Source: Cerioporus squamosus
Taxonomy: Eukaryota > Basidiomycota > Agaricomycetes > Polyporales > Polyporaceae
Direction: 5' to 3'
DNA length: 18,633 nt
Assembly (NCBI GenBank): GCA_022592435.1
Contig: JABYQS010000546.1
Location: forward strand, 1 to 18,633
Notes under the pieces: generated by a model
Seen by the model: only the letters and a program-made list of their open reading frames with translations
Database searches by the model: none
Told to the model about the DNA's origin: nothing
Program-made: the position numbers and the translations under genes
Part shown: positions 10,838 to 18,633 of the stretch, in pieces
Numbering within the stretch: the stretch's first letter is position 1
Layout of the letters: the number at the start of each line of letters is the position of its first letter

Positions 10838-11523
10838 TTACTTCGCCTCGGCGACGGTACCGCATTCAGGGCACTTGCGGATCGACTCATTCTTCATCCA
10901 GTTCTCGATGACGGGCTTGAGCTGAGTGCCGAGGTCGACGCAGTGGAAGGAATCCTCGCGGATTATCGTAGGCTTGGCGTGCGCGCCCGACTTGCAGTAC
11001 CAGCGCAGACGGTCTGCGTATTATGTGAGACGACGAAATAAATTGTGCCATTCTAGACGAGAGTGCTTACCGATCGCGTTGTCTGGTCGTACGCGCTCGA
11101 CGACAAGTCCAATCGTGTCCGCGAAGCGCACCGGATTGTGGGGGGTGTTGGCTGTAGACGCGATAAACTTTCGGATGCGGCGTAAGTGTCGCGAGACATA
11201 CCTGGCAAGAGGAACATCTCGCCCTCCTCGATCCGGATGTCCCTGAATTCTTCCCCGTCTACTACGCGCAACAGCATTCCACCCTTGTGCTGGTAGAACC
11301 ATTCCTACATGTGACGTCAAGCCCACGACTGCGCAAGGACCAATTCTGATAGACGCACCTCTGTCTCGTTTACGTGGTAGTCATTGCGCTCGTTCGGACC
11401 GCCAACGACCATGACGGTGAAGTCCTTGCCCGAGTAGACACAGAAGTTGTTGACCGGGGGCTTCAGGAGATGGCCATTCTCTGCGAGCCACTTGGGGAAA
11501 TTGAGAGGGGCTGCGATCGGCAT
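10838..11523 (-). CDS. BNA1: 3-hydroxyanthranilate 3,4-dioxygenase
   Basis: This Fe(II) cupin dioxygenase opens the ring of 3-hydroxyanthranilate to give the precursor of quinolinate in the kynurenine route to NAD. It is expected to be cytosolic. Exons on the minus strand are 11523-11359, 11304-11202, 11151-11071 and 11013-10838, with introns of 50-57 nt, giving 174 aa, the usual fungal length. The iron ligands are visible as His50, Glu56 and His94 ([13 protein letters not shown] and ANTPHNP). Arg46 and Arg98 fit the substrate-binding arginines and Glu108 the active-site acid. A C-terminal CPEC (164/167) and RWYC (Cys123) belong to the second, rubredoxin-like metal site known in bacterial and fungal members. 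The partner Cys expected three residues after Cys123 appears to be Gly126. The gene is divergent from RAD17 with 429 bp between start codons. Confidence 0.95.
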
Positions 11524-11761
11524 GGTGGTGGAAGGTGATCAAGTTATCGTAGCTCGAGGACGTCGAGGCCTGTCTTACTCAGGCTTCCGGCAAAGTCCGC
11601 CGCAGGGAGTCATGTCATCATAAAGCTCGCCTGGACAATGCGGTGACTGTTATCGTACGTCGAAGTTGTCGACGTTGTAGTCGCGGTGTAATATCATCCG
11701 ATGAACATGGTGGCAGGAGAGAGGGCAGCGTGCGCAAGCGACAACTTGAATTGAGAGTGGG

Positions 11762-11799
11762 CGCGACCGGGTCACGGTCGCGTGATGCGACACCGTGAC
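11762..11799. repeat. Nested inverted repeats in the BNA1/RAD17 promoter
   Basis: CGCGACCG at 11762-11769 is the exact reverse complement of CGGTCGCG at 11775-11782 (5-nt spacer). Overlapping this, GTCACGGT at 11771-11778 pairs with ACCGTGAC at 11792-11799 (13-nt spacer). The two 8-bp arms share the central bases, so only one hairpin could form at a time. They may be protein-binding half-sites. Confidence 0.85.
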
Positions 11800-11821
11800 G
11801 CGCTATCGTGACGCGACGCGT
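11794..11821 (+). promoter_or_regulatory. MCB-like (ACGCGT) cell-cycle element cluster
   Basis: CGTGACGCG occurs twice (11794-11802 and 11807-11815, 13-nt period), immediately followed by ACGCGT at 11816-11821. That makes three ACGCG cores in 23 bp, 132 bp before the RAD17 start codon. ACGCGT is the MluI cell-cycle box bound by MBF (Mbp1/Res-type APSES factors) in yeasts, which drives G1/S and replication-stress genes. That context suits a checkpoint clamp loader. The function here is inferred from the motif. Confidence 0.6.
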
Positions 11822-11952
11822 TCTCCAGGCTGCGCCGCTGCGCGGCGGCCATTGCTCTCAGCTGCCCTCCGCCTCCCAACAAGGCTTATCGTTCCCTTCT
11901 GCTCGCCCCTGTCTTACTCCTCTACTTGAGAACTTGCTGTGGCTATACGTTC

Positions 11953-14611
11953 ATGTCGTCTCACAAATCTGGGGCTTCCAGGAAGGCCGGTCCTAGTTCA
12001 TCGCGCCCGGTTTTCAAGCTCAACGATCGAGGAGATGCTCCGCCACCGACGAAGAAGATCAAGACAAAGCCTATGATGTCTGTGAGTAACAGTATTCGTC
12101 TACACAGGAGGATAGCTGTGTAATGCATCCGCAAGTCTCCAGATCGCGCGGCCTCCGATGTTTGACCTCTCTGGCATTGAACGAAGTAGTCAAACTCAGT
12201 CCAGTAACTTGAAGGGGACGGGGAAAGGGAAAGGGAAGCAAAAGGACGTTCCTCTTGTGGAGAAGTCGCAAGCAGGTGCGTTCATGCTGTCGCGTCCTTC
12301 AAACTCATTCTCATTCAGACATCAGACGACCGCTTGTGGATCGACATATATGAACCCACCAATGAGGTGCGCCCTCCAGCACCAATTACAGCTAATATCC
12401 TCAACCAGGCTGGTTGTAGGAAGAGTTAGCTGTGCACAAACGGAAAGTGCAAGACGTCCGCCAGTGGCTTGTCGAGGCTTTCGAAGGCGGTCCGTCAGGG
12501 AAACTCAAGAAGTATCGAGTGGGTTCTGCGCTCTCTAGTGCTATCGTGGTATCTTCTGAGCTGACCTCACACAGCGCATCCTCGTTCTAACGGGACCCGC
12601 AGGGACGGCCAAGACAGCAACCATCCGTATACTATCTGCGGAGCTTGGATGCGATATTCTCGAATGGCGGAATACGGCGGATGATCAGTTCTACGCCAGT
12701 GACGATGCATGGGAATCCAGGGAATATGAAGGACTCGCGGAGAAGTTCCGTACCTTCCTCACTCGAGCCGCGAGCTGCCGTCCGTTGTTTGCCACTCCGA
12801 ACACTACGCCTCAAGGCATGCGGTCTTCCCAGTCCTCTCGCGCGTCCCAACTTCCTCCCTCAGCGTCAGCGTCTTCGACTTCGAGTATAGGTTCCAGTTC
12901 GTCAAGGAGACAGCTGATTCTCCTCGAAGACCTCCCGAACATTCTTCACTCTGGCACCCAGACGTCCTTCCACAATGCTCTGGAAGCGTTTGTAGCAGCA
13001 TCTGAGGACAGTGTGTCCCCGCTTGTGCTCGTCATTAGCGACGCGGGCGTCCGAGGCGAGAGTGCGGACGGGGATGGACCAAGGTGGCGATCCCGAGTCC
13101 AAGAGACGATAGACGTCCGGAATGTCCTCCCTCCGAGTCTTCTGAGCTCGCCCTACGTTACGCAGATCAGGTGCGCATCTCCATGGAGATATAATCGGTG
13201 CACCACGCTGACAGTAAGTGCAGTTTTAACCCCATCGCTGCAACATACATGCGCCCCGCGCTCAAGAACATGCTCGATCGACACTTCTCGTCGCCGTCTG
13301 CCTCTGGCACACGCCCAACCAAGGAAGTTTTGGATGTGATCATCGAGTCATCCAATGGAGATATCCGGAGCGCGATTATGGCCCTTCAGTTTGCTTGTAC
13401 AGCAGAGCAGCATCCACACAAACCTCCGAAAGGCGCAAAGAAGAGCGTGAAGACAAGGGGCCCGTCAGCGACCGTCATGCTCGAAGCGGTAACGCGTCGC
13501 GAGCAAAGCCTGGCCCTCTTCCATCTGCTGGGGAAGGTCATGTATAACAAACGTGAGATTTCTATATGGCTACAGTTCGTTGGAGTTTGTTCATGTGTGC
13601 GTGGACGTAGGGAAAGGTGATCCTCCGCCTCAATCTGCACCCGCGAGGGATATTCGCAGAGACCAAGAGATCGACTCCCGTCTGAAGGATCCACCACCTT
13701 TGCCACCCCACCTTCGAGACCATGAACGCAAGGCGAGTCGGGTGGACGTGGAGGTATGGTGCATTAGCAGTTCATTGAGAGGTTCTGTGGCTGACCTGCG
13801 CTATCAGACGCTCTACGCGGACACCCCCATCGATGCATCTTTACTCTCGCTTTATATCCACCAGAACTACACTCAGTACTGCAACAGTCTCGACGAGTGC
13901 GAGGCGCTAATGGATTCCCTGAGTTGGGCGGACGCCAGCGGCGGAGAGACAGTACGTTGCCCCCCGGTCCATACGTTCGTCAATGACCATACTTACATCC
14001 CTTGTGATGCAGTGGTACCAGGCGAACCCGCATCAATTCCACCTTGTCGCACTCGGAACGCTGCACGCACTCCCGACCCCGGTGCCCCGGCGCAATCAGA
14101 AGCCATACAAGCCCGCGTTCTTTGAGCAGTTGCGGAGGCAGAATGAGGCCGAAGATGGCGTGCGCGACGTTCAAATGTGGTTGCAGCAGGTGCATAGTGC
14201 AAGTGCGTGTGCATGGGGGGATGGTATTCACATTCCTCGTTGCAGACTGGAAAGTTGCCTGTGGCAAGTTGGAATGCACGAGATGTCGTATTGGGCGTTG
14301 GTACTGTGCTTCGTGTTGGTGATAACTCTGGTACGTCGCGCTGTCCTCGTATAGCATGGCTCTTGTTGACTACGTCCCTTGACGATGTAGGCAAGTACGC
14401 GATGCAGGTGCCGTTCACGCATCGCGCCTTCTCTGGGCTCGACTTCGGTCAAGATGGCGGAGCTGCTGCTGAACTGGCCGACGAAGATGGTGCAGTGCCG
14501 GACGTGACAGACGTCGAACGCGAGGTTCGTCCGCGCGCAGGGCCGGCGCAGGTCGACGAGGAGCAGATAACTGGGAAATATCTGTCGGACGATGATATTG
14601 AGGAGTGGTGA
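11953..14611 (+). CDS. rad17: Checkpoint clamp loader Rad17 (Rad24 homologue)
   Basis: This RFC1-like AAA+ subunit loads the 9-1-1 clamp at damaged DNA to activate ATR/Rad3 signalling in the nucleus. The eleven exons are 11953-12081, 12143-12275, 12326-12366, 12420-12518, 12575-13170, 13224-13552, 13611-13753, 13808-13951, 14013-14189, 14246-14330 and 14391-14611 (698 aa, frame closed throughout). A basic N-terminus (PTKKIKTK) looks like a nuclear signal. Family landmarks are DDRLWIDIYEPTNEEELAVHKRKV, Walker A GPAGTAKT (141-148), and LILLEDLPN (from about 248), the Rad17-type Walker B. A Ser-rich insert with SQ sites precedes Walker B. Later landmarks are SFNPIAATYM, the sensor-2-like SNGDIRSAIMALQF, and an acidic tail ITGKYLSDDDIEEW. 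For exon 9, a GC-AG donor at 14199 would add VHS in frame as an alternative. Two introns (13754-13807 and 14331-14390) are multiples of three without stops. Confidence 0.92.
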
Positions 14612-15010
14612 TATCTTGTATAGGCCGCGATGTTTTGCGTTTGGTGCTGTCTCCTGCATATGACTCTCTCTTGGATAGCGATGATTTCCTTGGCACAAGC
14701 AGGCCTCTGGCAAACTGAGACTGTCCAAGCTGTCCCCCTAACAAGAGGTATAAGCGCTGAGACATGCCCGTGCGGCCGTGCCTACCCGTGCCGTTCCTGA
14801 ATTCTATGGCCTGAGAATGGGCATCGTCCGGGCTCTGCAAGGCTTTGTGGATATATCGGACTGCGATTGTATGGTAAGTACGAACGAGTCGAGTGACGAC
14901 GATATGTGTTGTGCGCCTTAACAGTGAGCGGGGTATGTGCATGCCAGCGAGTTGGCTTCTCCAGCCGCGTCTCTCTTCCTCCCCCCACCTCACGACCCCG
15001 ACCATTCATC
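14612..15010. other. RAD17 3' flank and sedolisin 2 promoter
   Basis: This 399-nt stretch separates two genes on the same strand. The last 50 nt before the sedolisin start are strongly C/T-rich, a common feature upstream of fungal start codons. No TATA box, repeat or additional gene can be supported. Minus-strand open frames here extend antisense into RAD17 and have no protein signature. Confidence 0.5.
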
Positions 15011-17278
15011 ATGGTCACCCCCACTGGCCTCCTGGCACTGTCGGTCTTTACTTCTCTCGTCTTCGCCACTCCGCTCTCTAAGTCCAGTCCTAAATCCAAC
15101 TACAAGCTCTCACGAGATCTTCTTGTTCATGAAACCCGCAATGTCCTGCCGCTCGGGTTCTCTCTTGCAGGCCCAGCGGCGCCGCACACGACTCTGAATC
15201 TCCGTGTCGCGCTCACGCAGAGCAACCCCGACGCGATCGTGGACGCGCTATACCAAGTGAGCGATCCTTCCAGCGACAAGTATGGACAGCATCTGTCAAA
15301 ATCAGAGGTGAGTTTGAATGCTACTACGTGTTCCCGTACGGCATTCTACGCCCGACATTCTGTGTGGCAATCTATATGTATACACGTGGGTCAAGCGTTG
15401 CAAGTTCGCTGAGTGCAGGAGATTGATATCGATGCCCGTGTGCTGCCGTGGAATTGACGCGTGTGGACTTGCCCCTGTACTGACCACTGTCGCTACAGGT
15501 TGAACAGCTTGTCGCTCCCAGTGCAGACAGTGTCAGTGCTGTCAACGCCTGGTTGCAAGAGCACGGCTTGTCTGCTACTCCGTTGTCGCCATCGGGAGAC
15601 TGGTTGGAGATTCAACTCAACGTCAGTAAGGCCAACAGCCTCCTCGCGGCCGACTTCTCCAAGTTTACCCATGCCGATACCGGTGTGGAGGCCGTCCGGA
15701 CGCTGTCCTACTCTATACCCGCTGGTCTCAAGGACCACATTGACCTCATCCATCCCACTACGTCGTAAGTTTCACAGTCAGAGTGTCGGGAGTAGTGAGG
15801 GCTGATGACTACTTGATAGTTTCCCTGAAAACGTCCAGAGCCTCGGTTCGCTGCAGCAACGCACGATTCATTCCCCTATCCTTCCTCGCAAGTCGTCCTC
15901 CATGTGTTCCAATGGTACGACACCTGCGTGTCTGCAAGAGCTGTACAACATCCCGACTGCTCCCGCGAAGAACAAGTCGAACAAGCTCGCAGTGACTGGG
16001 CGGTTCGGCAACAACGCGCACTACAAGTGGCTCCAGGTGAGATATACTGTCCATTGGCGAGCGTTGTGGCATGGGCTGAATTGGTTGCACAGGAATTCTT
16101 GCAACAATACAGGCCTGACATGAATTCGTCTACGAACTTCACTGTCACTCTCTTGGACGGTGGGAACAACGACCAGGACACGCCGTCCGTCTCCGAAGGC
16201 GTACGTGCATCTGCGCTCTGTGAAAGGAGTTGACGTTGATATCTTTACAGGAATTGGACATCCAATACACCGTCGGTCTCGCGACCAATGTTCCTGTAGA
16301 CTACATCATGGTCGGTGTCAAGTGGAAGGACGACGGACTGAACGGCTTCCTCGACGAAGTCAACCATGTCCTCTCTATGGAAAACCCACCTCAAGTTCTC
16401 TCGACCAGCTATGGCTACGCCGAGAGCAGCATGTCGTTTGCTCTTACGGAGTAAGTCGCATCGCTCCACCGTTTCCAAAGTCGGAGCTGATCGTACGTCC
16501 TCCAGTAAACTCTGCAAGGCTTACGCACAACTCGGCGCGCGGGGTGTCTCTGTCATCTATGCGGCTGGTGACAGTGGTGCTGGCTGTGCAGGCGGCAACA
16601 GCACGGCATTCGCACCCTTCTTCCCGTCCAACTGCCCCTAGTACGTGCATCGTATGTGTTCCTGGCCCATACGTCTGATCATGACATCCACAGTGTCACC
16701 TCTGTAGGCGGCACCGCGGGCTCCAGCCCAGAGACAGCATGGGAAGGCTCGTCGGGCGGGTTCTCGAACTACTACTCCGCCCCGTCCTACCAGTCCTCCG
16801 CAGTCAAGGAATACCTGTCCAAGCTCGCTCTCTCCCCGGCGGCCGTCTCGACTGCCGGCAGGTTCAACTCCACGGGCCGCGGCTTCCCCGACATCTCCGC
16901 CAAGGCCGATGACTTCCGCGTGTGGGAGAGCTCCATTGCGAGCATTTGGGGCACGAGCGCGTCGGCGCCGACCTTCGCGAGTATTGTCGCGCTTATCAAC
17001 GACCGCCTGGCAGAGGCTGGCAAGGCCCCGATGGGATTCTTGAACCCATGGTTGTACTCGAAGGGCAAGTCTGGGTTCACTGATATCACCTCAGGCAATA
17101 ATTCGGTAGAGTGCAATGGAAAGAGCGGTGGGTTTGAAGCGGTTCAGGGGTGGGACCCGGTACGTGTTTCACGACTACCTAGCTTGTTCCATGGAGACAT
17201 GGCTGAACAATATTGCCTTAGGTCACCGGTCTCGGGACTCCCGACTTCAACAAGCTGCTTGCTCTCGTCGGCCTGTGA
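15011..17278 (+). CDS. Sedolisin (S53) / tripeptidyl-peptidase-like secreted protease, intact
   Basis: This is an intact serine-carboxyl peptidase of family S53, expected to be secreted and active at acid pH on extracellular protein. Exons are 15011-15307, 15499-15764, 15820-16036, 16093-16200, 16251-16450, 16506-16640, 16694-17159 and 17222-17278 (581 aa). The signal peptide runs to about Ala19 (SLVFA). A pro-domain follows ([34 protein letters not shown]), then the mature domain. Catalytic Glu295 and Asp299 (E-G-E-L-D) are split by intron 4, the oxyanion Asp385 is in AGDSGAGC, and the nucleophile Ser496 is in WGTSASAP. Intron positions and phases all match the left sedolisin, with exons 2, 7 and 8 of identical length (266, 466, 57 nt). 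Intron 1 is 191 nt against 55 nt in the paralogue. Whether it acts as a tripeptidyl-peptidase or an endopeptidase cannot be decided from sequence. Confidence 0.93.
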
Positions 17279-17661
17279 GCATCAGCTTCGCTACCTGCTC
17301 GTTATGGTGGCTCGTCCGGACTGTTTGGTACCACGCTATATTGTTCGCTATGCCCATGGACTCTGTATAATGTAATATCGTTGCGAACTACGCATCTTGG
17401 ACCTCGAAAATTTCCTCTGATATTGCGCATGTGGCCAGGGGTGACGTGCAAAGCTCCAGGCAGAAGATGTCGCAACGGTCACACGAATGCTTCTCTCAGT
17501 GAGCGACTTGCACTCTGTCACGAAGAGATTGCGGCTGATGCGAGCATCCGTCGCGCATCCTCCGCCGAAATGGACGGTATTATCAACAGTATTACAAGCA
17601 TGAGAGCGGTGCACTTTCAGAGTGAGTATGGATGCGCAAACGGGTTAGTAAGTAGGCGTCA
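17279..17661. other. Intergenic region between sedolisin 2 and F-box C
   Basis: This 383-nt stretch lies between two stop codons that face each other. It should hold the 3' end of the sedolisin and the 3' end of the broken F-box copy. No gene, structured RNA or repeat stands out. Confidence 0.5.
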
Positions 17662-18633
17662 TCATCCGAGTGGCTCGTCAGAGTGGGAGTCGGTAGCCTC
17701 ATCAAGTTCGTACACGGCGTGGCACGACGTGCAATGCTCAGCCACCATTCGTGCGTCACGTATCTTCGTCTCCAAACAAAGCAGACTCAGAAGCATGCGA
17801 ACGGTGCTCTGCTCCTCCAGGATCTCCGGGGCACGGCTGTCTGGCACACGCAATGTCACAGCGCGAAGCTGCCCAGTCGCACCCTTGCACAACAGCCATT
17901 CGAAGAGGTCCGACACGGGAGGAATGGGAATCGCGGCCTGTTCTCTGGATTGCCCATGCAAACCGAGAGTTGCTGGAGTTGCGGCAGGAGGAGTCCGGCG
18001 GAGTCTTCCTTCAATGCGATCAGCATGTGCTCGACGAGAACACGCTCCCGACGGAGAGGCTCCGCAATCTGGGGAACTGGCTTAGCCAGGTTGACCAATC
18101 GCGGTCGACAGGGAGGCCGTGTGAATGTGGAGTTCCAGGCGACCCATGTTTGCGCAATCGAGGAGGGGAGGCAGGTTGTCGGCTAAGCCCTCGCATTGCT
18201 CTCCGAGGTATACTCCGTCATCTTCATGATCGTTGTAGAGCATGTATGGCCCGATTGTCACCGTCCACTCGTAGGAATCGTGTTGAAGCATTCCCGACTC
18301 TTCCAGTGTAGCACCACGGAGTTTGATAGCGTACGAGTCTTCGGAGGTGGACCCGAAGCAGAGTGTGAGGAAGTTCGTGCGCGATAGCAACGGTAAAACC
18401 TGACCCGAGTTGGACGGAAATATGTCATAAAAGACACTCTCATCGTCATTCGGCTCTCCGGCGGTCGAGGCATGTGGGAGAGGCGTTTCAGCGCTGGTAG
18501 ACGCATGGGCGGGAGGATGCTGGCGATATCCCACAAAGGTCCGACTATGTGAGGGAACGAAGATGCGATAAGGTGACTAGGTGTAGCTTCATGTGTACCG
18601 CGTTGGTATCACTGTCCGTTGAAGATTCAAGAA
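17662..18633 (-). pseudogene. F-box / LRR-like protein C, frameshifted 3' part
   Basis: This is the C-terminal half of a third family member, closest to F-box A: IFPSNSGQVLPLLSRTN here against IFPSNSGEALPLLSRTN in A, then LPPLLDCANMGRLELH against LPPLLNCAHMNHLELH. The reading frame breaks repeatedly. Going 3' on the minus strand, homology to A moves between frames near 18440-18480, 18118-18122, 18045-18052 and 17914-17926, and probably once more near 18545. Every step fits one missing base. Between breaks the text stays recognisable (GLPVDRDWSTWLSQFPRLRSL, then LKEDSAGLLLPQLQQLSV, then DLFEWLLCKG). The end retains EHCTSCHAVYEL, the CxxC shared by A and B, then stops at 17664-17662. The F-box itself lies beyond the window. 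I call it a pseudogene, but uniform one-base deletions could also be assembly error. Confidence 0.7.

Larger units (their letters stand above)
11524..11952. promoter_or_regulatory. Shared divergent promoter BNA1 / RAD17
   Basis: The 429 bp between the two start codons must hold both promoters. Its RAD17-proximal part is unusual: a GC-rich block at 11762-11821 carries nested inverted repeats and three ACGCG cores, followed by a pyrimidine-rich stretch leading to the RAD17 start, common around fungal transcription starts. No TATA box is evident. Confidence 0.65.

Noticed and set aside
14199..14204. GC-AG intron donor (GCAAGT) in RAD17
   Set aside because: It would give a 47-nt intron and add VHS. 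The GTGCAT donor at 14190 gives a 56-nt intron nearer the usual size. I prefer the GT-AG model, but the alternative is in frame and not excluded.
17381..18085. A 234-codon plus-strand open frame at the right end
   Set aside because: It lies antisense to the F-box C remnant, whose homology to F-box A is clear on the minus strand. The plus-strand protein has no domain.
1..18633. Mobile elements, CRISPR arrays, tRNA or rRNA genes, phage or bacterial defence systems
   Set aside because: I looked on both strands and saw no transposase, reverse transcriptase, terminal repeat pair, spaced direct-repeat array or tRNA-like cloverleaf. The content is ordinary fungal nuclear genes.

Overview
This is nuclear DNA from a filamentous fungus, most likely an Agaricomycete basidiomycete (inference). 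The genes carry many 50-62 nt GT-AG introns with CTNAC-like branch points. The window also has expanded families typical of that group: F-box proteins starting with an LPxE(I/V)L-type box, secreted sedolisin peptidases, and a multi-membrane GT2 glycosyltransferase. All exon models were built by hand from splice signals, frame continuity and comparison of paralogues inside the window.

Layout from left to right: (1) 1-2446 (+), the 3' part of a membrane GT2 glycosyltransferase with three single-base frame breaks. (2) 3315-5473 (-), an eight-exon sedolisin (S53, tripeptidyl-peptidase-like) with one in-frame stop in its pro-domain. (3) 6574-8261 (+) and 8710-10339 (+), two tandem diverged F-box/LRR-like proteins, each with a tiny first exon. 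(4) 10838-11523 (-), 3-hydroxyanthranilate 3,4-dioxygenase (BNA1 type) of the kynurenine/de novo NAD pathway. (5) 11953-14611 (+), the checkpoint clamp loader Rad17 in eleven exons, sharing a 429-bp divergent promoter with BNA1. (6) 15011-17278 (+), a second, intact sedolisin with the same intron positions as the first. (7) 17662-18633 (-), the 3' part of a third F-box gene, broken by serial one-base deletions and running off the window edge.

The housekeeping pair (BNA1, RAD17) sits between two copies of a sedolisin plus F-box neighbourhood. The two sedolisins are clear paralogues (exon lengths 266, 466 and 57 nt are identical). The third F-box gene is closest to the first. This points to segmental duplication with rearrangement around a stable core, followed by decay of some copies. 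No tRNA, rRNA, CRISPR or recognisable transposon was found.

The most notable observation is in the left sedolisin. Its only defect is a TAA codon that also forms a consensus GTAAGT splice donor. Splicing from it to the next natural acceptor would remove the stop and 26 pro-domain codons while keeping frame. Also worth attention are a cluster of MluI-cell-cycle-box-like ACGCG sites and inverted repeats in the BNA1/RAD17 promoter, a shared C-terminal CxxC in all three F-box proteins, and one-base indels confined to the two ends of the window. Those indels may be real decay or assembly error.
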